From contig CAZNPH010000026.1 in the NCBI GenBank assembly GCA_964574985.1, positions 1 to 43,412 on the forward strand: a stretch of DNA of 43,412 bases. The letters are read 5' to 3'. Position numbers and translations under genes: made by a program. A model generated the notes under the pieces. It saw nothing but the letters and a program-made list of their open reading frames with translations, ran no database searches and was not told the origin of the DNA. This stretch comes from CAZNPH01 sp964574985 (GTDB taxonomy: Bacteria; Bacteroidota; Bacteroidia; Bacteroidales; SM23-62). Shown one piece after another: positions 33,726-42,147 of the stretch. Every line of letters begins with the position of its first letter. The first letter of the stretch is position 1.

Positions 33726-35486
33726 ATGATTATGAAGAAAACAGTTGCTGACCCTGCACCGGGCGCTGTTTTGCCCGGTATTGTAGCATTGGGTGCCGCC
33801 ATGCTCATTTCCGGCTGTTCGCCGGAGGAAATGCAAACCGGGGAGGGCCCCGATCTTTCCCGGCTGGGGCTGGATTTCCGGCCCAACATCCTCTGGCTGA
33901 CCTGTGAGGACATCGATCCCATCCTGTCCTGTTACGGGGATCCGGTGATCAACACCCCCAACATCGACCGGCTGGCGGAGGAGGGCGTATTGTTTACCAA
34001 TGCATATTCGGTGGCCGGGGTCTGTGCCCCCAGCCGCTGCGCTATCATTACCGGCATGTACCCCACCAGCACAGGCGGGATCCATATGCGCACCCAGTAC
34101 ATGAACCGGTCCCTGTCGGAAGAGCTGGGTCTGCCCGCGGGCGGCTATTCCATTGTCCCCCCGCCGGAAGTGAAATGTTTCAGCGAGTACCTGCGGGTGG
34201 CGGGGTATTACTGCTCCAACAACGTGAAGACCGATTACCAGTTCGAGGCCCCGCACAGCGCCTGGGACGACTGCAGCAAAAAGGCCTGTTACCGGGCCCG
34301 GGAACCTGGGCAGCCCTTCTTTTCAGTGATCAATTTCCTGACCACTCACGAATCCCGCGTGAAGAGCAACCGGTTCGACCGCCCCCTGCTGTATGACTGG
34401 GAGCGGGTGCCTGTGCCTCCCTGCCACCCTGATCATCCGGTGGTCAGGAAGGATTATGCCCGGAAGTACAGCAACATCACCATTATGGATGCGGAGATCG
34501 GGTATATGCTTGATGAGCTGGAGGGGGACGGACTCCTGGACAGCACCGTCATCTTCTTTTACAGCGACCATGGCGGACCCCTGCCCCGGGAGAAAAGGGA
34601 CCTGTACGATGCCGGCATCCATGTACCCCTGGTGATCCGGTTGCCCGGCAAGCGGTACGCGGGCACCCGGGTGGATGATCTGGTCAGCTTCGTGGATTTC
34701 GCCCCCACCGTGCTGTCCATTGCCGGCATCGGTATCCCCGGACATATGCAGGGGCAGGCCTTCATGGGCAGGCAAAAAGCCGGGCAGCCCCGGAAGTATA
34801 TATACGCTGCCAAGGACCGGATGGCCCGGTATTATGACATGATACGGGTGGTCAGGGGCAAACGATTCAAGTACTTCAGGAACTATTATCCGGAAAAGCC
34901 CTATGTGCAGAAGATCGGATACATGGCGGGTATCCCCATGGTCAGGGTGCTGGAGGAATATGACCGGCAGGACAGGTTCAACCGGCAGCAGGCCCTTTGG
35001 TGGCACGACAGCAAGGATGCAGAAGAGCTGTTCGACACCCGGAACGACCCCTATGAATTCAACAATCTGGCCGGCGATCCCCGGTACCGGGAGATACTGG
35101 AGGAAATGCGAAAGGCACTGGCGGATTATCAGAAGAAGTACGGGGACCGGGGTTTTGTGCCCGAGACCGAAATGCTGGAAGAGATGTGGGGTGGGGATAC
35201 CCAACCGGTCACCGCGGATGTGGATTTCCGTGCGGAAAACGGGAAGGTCAGCATGAGCTGCAGCACCCCGGGAAGCTCCATTATATACAAATTCCATCCG
35301 CCCGGAAAGGATCCCGCCTCCCGGGAGGAAACCGGGCAGATCAATCTGAGTTCCGGATTTTCCGACCTGACCCGCTGGCAACTCTACACGGGTCCGGTCA
35401 CCGTCCCTGAAGGCATGGTGGTCCGCGCCAGGGCAGAGCGGATAGGATACCTGGACAGCGAAGCCGGAACCTTTGCAAATCCGTAA
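33726..35486 (+). CDS. Exported sulfatase (CAPSR) with C-terminal chitobiase-like domain
   Basis: This 586-residue lipoprotein has a lipobox LISGC (Cys31). The start may be 33726 or the next ATG at 33732. Formylglycine site is Cys100-Ala-Pro-Ser-Arg104. The first metal site reads TCEDIDP, with Glu-Asp replacing the usual Asp-Asp. This variant, together with the following CYGDPVINTPNIDRLA, recalls the heparan N-sulfatase-like branch (S1_8 type). After the sulfatase core (about 50-490) comes a beta domain with MSCSTPGSSIIYKF and LYTGPVTVPEGMVVRARAER. It looks like the chitobiase/hexosaminidase C-terminal-like module found on some Bacteroidota enzymes. It is followed 22 bases later by another sulfatase. 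N-sulfo or other sugar sulfates are possible substrates. Confidence 0.92.
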   Translation: MIMKKTVADPAPGAVLPGIVALGAAMLISGCSPEEMQTGEGPDLSRLGLDFRPNILWLTCEDIDPILSCYGDPVINTPNIDRLAEEGVLFTNAYSVAGVCAPSRCAIITGMYPTSTGGIHMRTQYMNRSLSEELGLPAGGYSIVPPPEVKCFSEYLRVAGYYCSNNVKTDYQFEAPHSAWDDCSKKACYRAREPGQPFFSVINFLTTHESRVKSNRFDRPLLYDWERVPVPPCHPDHPVVRKDYARKYSNITIMDAEIGYMLDELEGDGLLDSTVIFFYSDHGGPLPREKRDLYDAGIHVPLVIRLPGKRYAGTRVDDLVSFVDFAPTVLSIAGIGIPGHMQGQAFMGRQKAGQPRKYIYAAKDRMARYYDMIRVVRGKRFKYFRNYYPEKPYVQKIGYMAGIPMVRVLEEYDRQDRFNRQQALWWHDSKDAEELFDTRNDPYEFNNLAGDPRYREILEEMRKALADYQKKYGDRGFVPETEMLEEMWGGDTQPVTADVDFRAENGKVSMSCSTPGSSIIYKFHPPGKDPASREETGQINLSSGFSDLTRWQLYTGPVTVPEGMVVRARAERIGYLDSEAGTFANP

Positions 35487-35508
35487 AACGCAAACCCAAT
35501 AAATCACA

Positions 35509-37236
35509 ATGATCATGAAAATAAAAAGCAAGGTACTGATTCCGGCGGCGGGGATCCCGGTGGCCGGACTCCTGATGGCGGGGTGTGGCCGCACCGGTGA
35601 AGAAAAGCCAAAGGAACAACCCAACATCCTGCTGATCATGTCAGACGACATGGGCTGGTCGGACATCGGCTGTTACGGCGGGGAGACCAACACCCCCAAC
35701 CTGGACCGGCTGGCGGAGAACGGACTCCGGTTCACCCAGTTTTACAACACCGCCCGGTGCTGCCCCACCAGGGCCTCGCTGATGACCGGACTCTATCCGC
35801 ACCAGGCGGGCCTGGGCTGGATGACCCACGATCATGAACTGCCCGGTTACCAGGGTGAGATCCACGACAGTTGCGTGACCATTGCCGAAGTACTGGGAAC
35901 CGCCGGATACAGCACCTACATGTCGGGCAAGTGGCATATCTCCATGCATGTCAGGCCGGATGAGCCCAAATACAACTGGCCCCTGCAGCGCGGGTACGAC
36001 AGGTTCTTCGGCACCATCATCGGGGCGGGAAGCTTTTTTGACCCCTGGACCCTGACCAGCGGCAACACGCCCGTTGTGCCCGGAGAGGATTTTTACTATA
36101 CCGATGCCATCAGCGATACGGCGGCAAGGTTTATCCGGGAACATGAGGGGGAGGATCCCTTTTTCCTGTACGTGGCCTACACGGCTGCCCACTGGCCCAT
36201 GCACGCTTTGCCCGAAGATATAGAGAACCAGAAGGGCAAGTATAACCGGGGGTGGGATGAGATCCGGGAGGCCCGTTACACCCGCCTGAAGCAAATGGGG
36301 CTGATCAGGGATAACTGGGGGCTGTCCCCCCGGGACCCGGAGGTCCCCGCGTGGGAAGACGAGGAGATGAAGGAATGGCAGATCAGCCTGATGGAAGTGT
36401 ATGCGGCCATGACCGCGAACATGGACCACGGGATCGGACGCATCATGCAGGCCCTGGAGGAGAAAAAGCAGATGGAAAATACGCTCATCTTCTTCCTCCA
36501 GGACAACGGCGGTTGTGCCGAGTCCGGTTTCATCAGCCATCCCGTATCGCCGCCCCTGGATGAAGAGTTCCCCCTGCAACCCATGGATCCGGATGAACTG
36601 CAGACCCAAATGGTCCCCGAATATACCCGGGATGGTCGTAAGGTCCGGACCGGAAGGGGTCTCATGCCCGGACCGGCCGACACGTACCTGGCCTACGGAA
36701 GGCCCTGGGCCAATGCCAGCAACACCCCTTTCAGGATGTACAAGCACTGGGTGCATGAGGGCGGGATCGCCACCCCCCTGATCGTGCACTGGCCGGCAGG
36801 GTTCACCGCCCGGGGGGAGCTGAGGGATCAACCCGGACACGTGATCGACATCATGGCCACCTGCGTGGACGTGAGTGAAGCCGTTTATCCCCCGGAATTC
36901 AACGGCAGAAAGATCGTCCCCCTGGAAGGGAAGAGTCTGGCCCCCACCTTTGCCAACCGGCCCGTTGAGCGGGAAGCCATCTTCTGGGAGCATGAAGGCA
37001 ACCGGGCCATCCGGGTGGGGGACTGGAAACTGGTGGCCAGGGCCCGCCGCAACAGGCACATCGGCGAACAGGACAAGGATGCCTGGGAGCTGTACAACCT
37101 GAAGGAAGATCGCAGCGAACTCAATGACCTTTCCGGTGAATACCCGGAAAAGACCGGAGAAATGAAGCAGTTGTGGGAGCGGTACGCCGAAAGGGTGCAT
37201 GCCCTTCCATGGCCATGGGAGGAAGAGGAGGAATAG
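35509..37236 (+). CDS. Exported arylsulfatase (CCPTR)
   Basis: This 575-residue lipoprotein has a lipobox LLMAGC (Cys26) and metal ligands SDDMGWSDIGCYGGE. The formylglycine site is Cys84-Cys-Pro-Thr-Arg88, inside NTARCCPTRASLMTGLYPHQ, the form usual in the large arylsulfatase group (S1_4 type). It also has SGKWHI, FFLQDNGG and VHEGGIATPLIVHWPAG. The C-terminal DWKLVARARR and LYNLKEDRSELNDLSGEYPE are typical. The start is 35509 or the second ATG at 35515. It is co-directional with the preceding sulfatase (gap of 22 bases), and its stop codon lies in a 16-bp palindrome shared with the convergent sulfatase. Confidence 0.93.
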   Translation: MIMKIKSKVLIPAAGIPVAGLLMAGCGRTGEEKPKEQPNILLIMSDDMGWSDIGCYGGETNTPNLDRLAENGLRFTQFYNTARCCPTRASLMTGLYPHQAGLGWMTHDHELPGYQGEIHDSCVTIAEVLGTAGYSTYMSGKWHISMHVRPDEPKYNWPLQRGYDRFFGTIIGAGSFFDPWTLTSGNTPVVPGEDFYYTDAISDTAARFIREHEGEDPFFLYVAYTAAHWPMHALPEDIENQKGKYNRGWDEIREARYTRLKQMGLIRDNWGLSPRDPEVPAWEDEEMKEWQISLMEVYAAMTANMDHGIGRIMQALEEKKQMENTLIFFLQDNGGCAESGFISHPVSPPLDEEFPLQPMDPDELQTQMVPEYTRDGRKVRTGRGLMPGPADTYLAYGRPWANASNTPFRMYKHWVHEGGIATPLIVHWPAGFTARGELRDQPGHVIDIMATCVDVSEAVYPPEFNGRKIVPLEGKSLAPTFANRPVEREAIFWEHEGNRAIRVGDWKLVARARRNRHIGEQDKDAWELYNLKEDRSELNDLSGEYPEKTGEMKQLWERYAERVHALPWPWEEEEE

Positions 37237-37245
37237 GCCTATTCC
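37230..37245. terminator. 16-bp palindrome joining two convergent stop codons
   Basis: GGAATAGGCCTATTCC is perfectly palindromic. The plus-strand stop TAG (37234-37236) and the minus-strand stop (CTA at 37239-37241) lie symmetrically inside it. With no space for another signal, it may act as a compact two-way transcription stop, although no T-tract follows. Confidence 0.4.
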
Positions 37246-38609
37246 ACCGGCCAGAATTTCGAGGGGGTGTGCTGGTTTTTCATGTACTGGCGGAATACAT
37301 CGCTGATCCGGGGATGTTCGGCGGCGACATCATGCTGCTCGGAAATATCCTCTTCCAGGTTATACAGCTCGATCTCCCGGTCCTTGAATCTGACCGCTTT
37401 CCATTTGCCCATCCGGGCCGCCTGTTTGAATCCCCCTGAGTGGAATTCCCAGTAAAGAAGCCGGCCGGTTTGTTGCATTTCCTCTCCCTTCAGCACGGGC
37501 AGGAAGCTGATCCCGTCGATATCCGTGTGGATCTTTTCCCCGGCGATCTCCGCCACCGTGGGCATGATGTCGGCAAAATACCCGGTGAAATCACTGACCG
37601 ATCCGGGCCGGGTTACCCCCGGGTACCTGACGACCAGGGGCACCCGGATGCCTCCTTCATACACGCTGCGCTTTTTTCCCCTGAAGGGCCCCATCGAGTT
37701 GAACCGTTTCCACCTTCTGGCCGCGCCGTTGTCGGAGCAAAAGAATACCACCGTCCGTTCCGCAATCCCCAGTTCTTCCAGCAGGTCGGTCATCCGCCCG
37801 ATGTCCCGGTCCAGCAGGGTGATCATGGCCGCATACACTTTCTCGTCCCCGGTCCATCCCTCCATGTTCCCGTAGATCCCCCGGGAAGGGATAACGTAAT
37901 CATCGTGGGGCAGGGTATAGGCCATGAACAGGAAGAAAGTATTGTCCCGGTTCTTCTCAATGAACTCCAGTCCGAAATCCGTCATCAGATGATGCGAGTA
38001 AGTCTGCCGTTTCCCATCCAGGTTCCCTTCCAGCACCACCGAATCGGTATTGTGCCAGAGATATTCCGGGTAGTAGTTGTGGGCGAAGTTCTGGTTCAGG
38101 TAGCCGAACCACTCGTCGAAACCCTGTTTGTTGGGAATGCCCGTGGTGCGGGGTTCCCCCAGCCCCCATTTGCCGGTGACCCCGGTCACGTAGCCGGCGT
38201 CTTTGCACATTTCCGCAATGGTATGGTCATCCGGTTTCAGGGGCACCCGGTTGAAAGGGTAGGGCTTGCCCACCACCGGGGAACCGTTCGCCCGCACGGT
38301 GGTGTGCCCGGTGTGTTGCCCGGTCATCAGCACGCTGCGGGCGGGTGCGCATACCGGGGAACCCGAATAGAATTGGGTAAAACGCATCCCCTGCCGGGCC
38401 AGCTTGTCGATGTTGGGGGTCTGTATGATCTCCTGGCCGTAGCACCCCGCGTCGTAATACCCCATGTCATCGGCAAGGATGAAAATGACATTGGGTTTTT
38501 CGGCGGCTTCTTCTTCCTCCCCGCCCCGGCAGGAGAACATCAGCAGGGGCAGGTTGCAGAAAAGGATGGCATGTCTGATATCCATATTTGAAAAAATTTG
38601 ATTGAACAC
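37239..38609 (-). CDS. Exported sulfatase (type I, CAPAR)
   Basis: This 456-residue lipoprotein has a signal to LLMFSC (Cys27). The start may be 38609 or the in-frame ATG at 38585, and nothing decides. Metal ligands are ADDMGYYDAGCYGQE. The formylglycine site is Cys87-Ala-Pro-Ala-Arg91, followed by SVLMTGQHTGHTTVR. Also present are TGKWGLGEP, FFCSDNGA, YEGGIRVPLVVRYPG and ELYNLEEDISEQHDVAAEHP. GQHTGHTTVRANG with WGLG instead of WHLG marks the arylsulfatase/choline-sulfatase-like subgroup often seen in marine Bacteroidota and Planctomycetota. It is the only sulfatase of this half on the minus strand, divergent from the DoxX-fusion gene. Confidence 0.92.
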   Translation of the reverse strand: MFNQIFSNMDIRHAILFCNLPLLMFSCRGGEEEEAAEKPNVIFILADDMGYYDAGCYGQEIIQTPNIDKLARQGMRFTQFYSGSPVCAPARSVLMTGQHTGHTTVRANGSPVVGKPYPFNRVPLKPDDHTIAEMCKDAGYVTGVTGKWGLGEPRTTGIPNKQGFDEWFGYLNQNFAHNYYPEYLWHNTDSVVLEGNLDGKRQTYSHHLMTDFGLEFIEKNRDNTFFLFMAYTLPHDDYVIPSRGIYGNMEGWTGDEKVYAAMITLLDRDIGRMTDLLEELGIAERTVVFFCSDNGAARRWKRFNSMGPFRGKKRSVYEGGIRVPLVVRYPGVTRPGSVSDFTGYFADIMPTVAEIAGEKIHTDIDGISFLPVLKGEEMQQTGRLLYWEFHSGGFKQAARMGKWKAVRFKDREIELYNLEEDISEQHDVAAEHPRISDVFRQYMKNQHTPSKFWPVE

Positions 38610-38635
38610 TGTATCCGGAGAATTGTTATAAAGTT

Positions 38636-38651
38636 ATCCATAAAAATGGAT
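38636..38651. promoter_or_regulatory. Hairpin/operator-like repeat in a divergent gap
   Basis: ATCCAT-AAAA-ATGGAT lies in the 95-base AT-rich gap between the divergent sulfatase and DoxX-fusion genes. It could be an operator for one or both. The evidence is its position and symmetry only. Confidence 0.35.
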
Positions 38652-38704
38652 TTATTTCGTTATTTTTACGGGGTTTTCAAACAAAGTAACATCATAATCA
38701 AATC

Positions 38705-40237
38705 ATGGATCGCAAAAATACGGTGAACTGGAAACGATGGCTGATGACGCTTTTGCGGGTGGCTATCGGATGGCATTTTCTTTATGAGGGAATGGTCAAG
38801 GCATTTGCCGCGGACTGGAGCGCCTATGCCTACCTGGCCAACTCCAACGGTCCGCTGGCCGGACTCTACCACTCGATGGCCGCATCCCCCGGGATGCTGC
38901 AGGTGGTGGATTTTCTGAATGTATACGGACTCATACTGATCGGGCTTGCCCTGTTTGTGGGTTTTCTGGTCCGTTACGCCGGCATTGCCGGAATCCTGCT
39001 CCTGGCATTGTATTATCTGGCTTATCCGCCTTTCGGGGCTTCCCTGATGTGGAGCGGGGATGAGCACCTGTACATCGTGAGCCGCCAGTTTATTGAGGCG
39101 GCCGCCCTGGCCTACCTGATCATAAGCAGGGATAAGGGCTACGGGATCGATGCCCTGAAGCTCCTGTTCAAAAACAAAAAACCCTCCGCCCAGGGCGACC
39201 AGGAGATCGCCGAGCCGGCCAATGCCCGGAGGGAGATGCTGAAGAACCTGGCTGCCCTGCCGGTGCTGGGTGTCATGGGATGGGGTGCGTTCAGGGCCAA
39301 CCGCAAGTACGAGGTGGATGTCATGTCAGGGGCCACCCTGCAGATGAACAAAACATCCCTCCGCGACCTGGCCGGGGAACTGCCCAAGGGCATGCTTCAC
39401 AAGCACAAGGTCAGCCGGCTGGTGATGGGCGGCAACCTGATCGGCGGCTGGGCCCATGCCCGCGACCTGCTGTACGCCCCCGACCTGTTCAAGGCCTACA
39501 ACACGGAAACCAAGATCTACGAAACCCTGTCCCTGGGTGAAAAAGCCGGGATCAACGCCATCAGCGTGGCCCATTCATCGGTTCCCCTGATGATGAAATA
39601 CAAGCGGATGACCGGAAGCGACATCCAGATCATCTCCCAGGTGAGCGCCGACATGGAGAAAAAGAATTACTACGACCAGATCAACGAGGCCATCGACTTG
39701 GGCGTGGACATCGTCCAGATCCTGGGGAACCTGACCGACTGGCTGGTGCGCGACCACAATGAGCAGGTCATACAGGATATGCTGGATGAGATCAGAAGGC
39801 AGGGGTACACGGCCGGACTCGCGGCGCATACGGTTGATTCCTTCATCTCCCTGAAGGAGAAAGGGATCATCCCCGATTACTATATGAAGACCATGCACCA
39901 CGACAATTACTGGAGCGCGCACCCCATTGAGAACCGCGTTCCCTTCGAGGTGGACACCGGTAAGAGTCCGGACCACAACCGCTTCCACGACAACCTGTTC
40001 TGCCTGTTCCCCGAGCGCACGGTCAAGTTCGTCAGGGAGGCAGAGGTGCCCGTGATGGGATTCAAGACCCTGGCCGCCGGCGCCATTCACCCCAGTGACG
40101 GGTTCAACTGGGCGTTCACCAACGGGGCGGACTTCATCTGTGTGGGGATGTTCGACTTCCAGATCGTGGAAGACGTGAACATCGCCATCGATACACTGAA
40201 CAACCTGAAGGGACGAAAAAGGAAGTGGTACGGCTAA
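38705..40237 (+). CDS. DoxX membrane domain fused to an exported TIM-barrel-like domain
   Basis: The protein has 510 residues. The N-terminal part (about 1-150) is a DoxX/quinone-oxidoreductase-associated membrane domain with four helices (for example WLMTLLRVAIGWHFLYEGMV and LLLALYYLAYPPFG). A charged linker follows, then ARREMLKNLAALPVLGVMGW at about 175-195, which looks like an internal twin-arginine-type or signal-anchor helix. The C-terminal part (about 230-510) resembles the TIM barrels of exported aldo/keto-reductase-like proteins (LVMGGNLIGGWAHARDLLYA, GINAISVAHSS, VDIVQILGN, PDYYMKTMHHDNYW). The barrel probably faces the periplasm and may pass electrons to quinones through the DoxX part. 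It converges with the epimerase gene; the two stop codons overlap by two bases. Confidence 0.85.
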   Translation: MDRKNTVNWKRWLMTLLRVAIGWHFLYEGMVKAFAADWSAYAYLANSNGPLAGLYHSMAASPGMLQVVDFLNVYGLILIGLALFVGFLVRYAGIAGILLLALYYLAYPPFGASLMWSGDEHLYIVSRQFIEAAALAYLIISRDKGYGIDALKLLFKNKKPSAQGDQEIAEPANARREMLKNLAALPVLGVMGWGAFRANRKYEVDVMSGATLQMNKTSLRDLAGELPKGMLHKHKVSRLVMGGNLIGGWAHARDLLYAPDLFKAYNTETKIYETLSLGEKAGINAISVAHSSVPLMMKYKRMTGSDIQIISQVSADMEKKNYYDQINEAIDLGVDIVQILGNLTDWLVRDHNEQVIQDMLDEIRRQGYTAGLAAHTVDSFISLKEKGIIPDYYMKTMHHDNYWSAHPIENRVPFEVDTGKSPDHNRFHDNLFCLFPERTVKFVREAEVPVMGFKTLAAGAIHPSDGFNWAFTNGADFICVGMFDFQIVEDVNIAIDTLNNLKGRKRKWYG

Positions 40238-40896
40238 ACTTCCGCGGGCGGATTTTTGAGCTTGCGGATCATGCCGGGCGGATCGTCTGCCGAGAAAACG
40301 GTATTGCCCACCACGAAAACATTGACCCCGGCATCGATCAGTTTCCGTATGTTGTGGAGTCCGACCCCCCCGTCCACCTGGATCAGGGCCGGTGAACCGG
40401 TTTCCCGGATCAGCGCTTTCAGTTCCCTGATCTTCCCGTAGGAACTTTCAATGAATGCTTGTCCGCCGAACCCCGGATTGACCGTCATGTTCAGCACCAG
40501 GTCCGCGTAAGGCAGGATCTCCCTGAGCAGCATCACCGGGGTGGACGGATTGACCGATATCCCTGCCCCGGCCCCCAGGGAACGGATCTGCTCCATGGTC
40601 CTGTGCAGGTGGGTGGTGGCTTCGTAATGCACCGTCAGGTAATCCGCTCCCGACTCGATGTAGCGTTCGATGTACTGTTCGGCATTGGAGATCATCAGGT
40701 GCACGTCCAGGGGCTTGCGGGCCCTTTTTTTGATCTGGCTGATGATGTGGAACCCGAAGGTCAGGTTGGGCACGAAATGCCCGTCCATCACATCAATATG
40801 TATCCAGTCCGCCACACTGCCGTTCACCATGTCGATCTCCTTTCCCAGCCGCAGAAAATCGGATGTCAGTATGGAGGGTGCGATGAGGTGTTCCAT
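40234..40896 (-). CDS. rpe: Ribulose-phosphate 3-epimerase
   Basis: The protein has 220 residues from the ATG at 40896 (MEHLIAPSILTSDFLRLG). A start at 40917 would add seven residues. The barrel signature runs APSIL, DWIHIDVMDGHFVPNLTFG, LDVHLMI, TVHYEA, NPSTP, LNMTVNPGFGGQAFI and QVDGGV. It holds the metal ligands His and Asp and the catalytic Asp residues of the Rpe family. It interconverts ribulose-5-phosphate and xylulose-5-phosphate in the pentose phosphate pathway. The length is as expected (about 220). It is a housekeeping function, here next to a lysine/alanine dehydrogenase-like gene, and could feed pentoses from the glycan locus into central metabolism. Confidence 0.97.
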   Translation of the reverse strand: MEHLIAPSILTSDFLRLGKEIDMVNGSVADWIHIDVMDGHFVPNLTFGFHIISQIKKRARKPLDVHLMISNAEQYIERYIESGADYLTVHYEATTHLHRTMEQIRSLGAGAGISVNPSTPVMLLREILPYADLVLNMTVNPGFGGQAFIESSYGKIRELKALIRETGSPALIQVDGGVGLHNIRKLIDAGVNVFVVGNTVFSADDPPGMIRKLKNPPAEV

Positions 40897-40938
40897 CCGG
40901 TGGTTTTTTTGTTCCAATGCAAAAGTACAAATTCTGCG

Positions 40939-42147
40939 CTAAATCCTTTCCCCGGGATAATCTTCCAGATACCTGAATTTTTCCGTAAGCCTTCCCTTGT
41001 CGAGGATCATCGCCCCTTTGATGATCCCGCGGGGATCATCGTCCAGCAGCGCGGGCATCACCTCTTTGAGCAGCATCTTCCCGAAATCCACGGAGGCGTC
41101 CCGGGGCAGCCCGCCGGGCAGGTTGTCCACGGCCATCACCGTGACCGCCCCTTCCCGGAAGGCACCGGTTTCCTTTCCCGTGACGGGATCATACCCGTAG
41201 AAAGGATCCGCGATCTCCGATGCCCTGACAGTCGAAGGTATGGGTCCGTTTACATCACAGGAAACATCTGCGATCATCTTGATGTCAAAATCATCCTCCA
41301 GCATGTCCTCCCGGGCAAAGAAAGCGGGGGAGGCCGGATCCCAGTAATGACAGGCAATGTACAGGTCCGTTCGCCTCGCGTACGGAAGGAAGGCGGATTC
41401 GTATGCCTCCGGGTGGCTGAAGAAATGCCGGAGGGAGAACATGCTCCCGTCCTTCCGCCGGGCATAATGCCAGGGATCGGTCTGCGCGTATACGGGTCCG
41501 CCGAAATCCATGTGCAGATAATCATCCGGGTTCACCCGCATGATCCCCGCCCGGTCAAGCACCTCCATGGCTCCCGAGGCCACCCGCCCGCCTCCGGTGA
41601 TCAGGATTTGCACCGGGTGCAGGTCAACCTTGTCCAGCTCCCCAAACAGCTCCCGGGAATCGTAACATGCATGGGCCGGGCGCAGTTCGTACCGCCCTGA
41701 CAGTTTTCCGTACCCCAGCAGGGCATTGAAGGCGCCTGCCACCCCCGCCCAGCGGCCGAAGGTCACCAGCCGGTTGCCCTTTTTCCCGGTCAGGTATTCA
41801 TAATCCACCAGGGTGATGCCCCGCCGGGCCGTTTCCTTCAGCAGCAGCCGGTTCTGCGGTTGCTTCTTGGCCGTGTGGGAAAAAAACAGGTAGGTCTTTT
41901 CCGGGATCAGCCGGTCAATATTCACTTCCTTTACCCCCATCAGGATGTCACAGCCTGACATATCTTCAGTCAGTTTACACCCCGCGGCGGAATACTCCCT
42001 GTCAGAAAAGCAGCGGAGGGGGGAGGGGCATACACAAACGGAAGCGGACCGGTATTCCGACAGTAACTTTCCGCACTGGTCCGGAGACAAAGGGACCCGC
42101 CGGTCGGGCGGGTCCCTGGTTTCACGCAGTATGCCGATCCGTGTCAT
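40939..42147 (-). CDS. Saccharopine/alanine dehydrogenase-like oxidoreductase
   Basis: The protein has 402 residues. The N-terminal domain (about 1-130) has IGILRETRDPPDRRVPLSPDQ, the start common to alanine dehydrogenase, PNT and NAD-dependent saccharopine dehydrogenase, with FFSHTAKKQPQN. A Rossmann segment reads ILITGGGRVASGAMEVLDRAG (about 190-210), then DLYIACHYWDP and IADVSCDVNGPIPSTVRAS. These match the lysine-forming saccharopine dehydrogenase-like proteins of Bacteroidota. The reaction would be NAD-dependent oxidative deamination or its reverse on an amino acid; the substrate is not fixed by sequence. Its start overlaps the stop of the MFS gene by one base (TAATG), so it is translated in series with the transporter. 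Confidence 0.85.
   Translation of the reverse strand: MTRIGILRETRDPPDRRVPLSPDQCGKLLSEYRSASVCVCPSPLRCFSDREYSAAGCKLTEDMSGCDILMGVKEVNIDRLIPEKTYLFFSHTAKKQPQNRLLLKETARRGITLVDYEYLTGKKGNRLVTFGRWAGVAGAFNALLGYGKLSGRYELRPAHACYDSRELFGELDKVDLHPVQILITGGGRVASGAMEVLDRAGIMRVNPDDYLHMDFGGPVYAQTDPWHYARRKDGSMFSLRHFFSHPEAYESAFLPYARRTDLYIACHYWDPASPAFFAREDMLEDDFDIKMIADVSCDVNGPIPSTVRASEIADPFYGYDPVTGKETGAFREGAVTVMAVDNLPGGLPRDASVDFGKMLLKEVMPALLDDDPRGIIKGAMILDKGRLTEKFRYLEDYPGERI

Noticed and set aside
34323..35666. 447-residue minus-strand open frame opposite the CAPSR sulfatase
   Set aside because: Shadow of a clear sulfatase gene; no domain or signal recognised.
35641..37200. 519-residue minus-strand open frame opposite the CCPTR sulfatase
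   Set aside because: It is antisense to a sulfatase with all active-site motifs intact, and its translation is Gly/Pro/His-rich low-complexity typical of GC-rich shadow frames.
37440..38591. 383-residue plus-strand open frame opposite the CAPAR sulfatase
   Set aside because: Antisense to an intact sulfatase; no motifs.
40459..41700. 413-residue plus-strand open frame opposite rpe and the dehydrogenase
   Set aside because: Crosses the boundary of two well-supported minus-strand genes; composition typical of a shadow frame.
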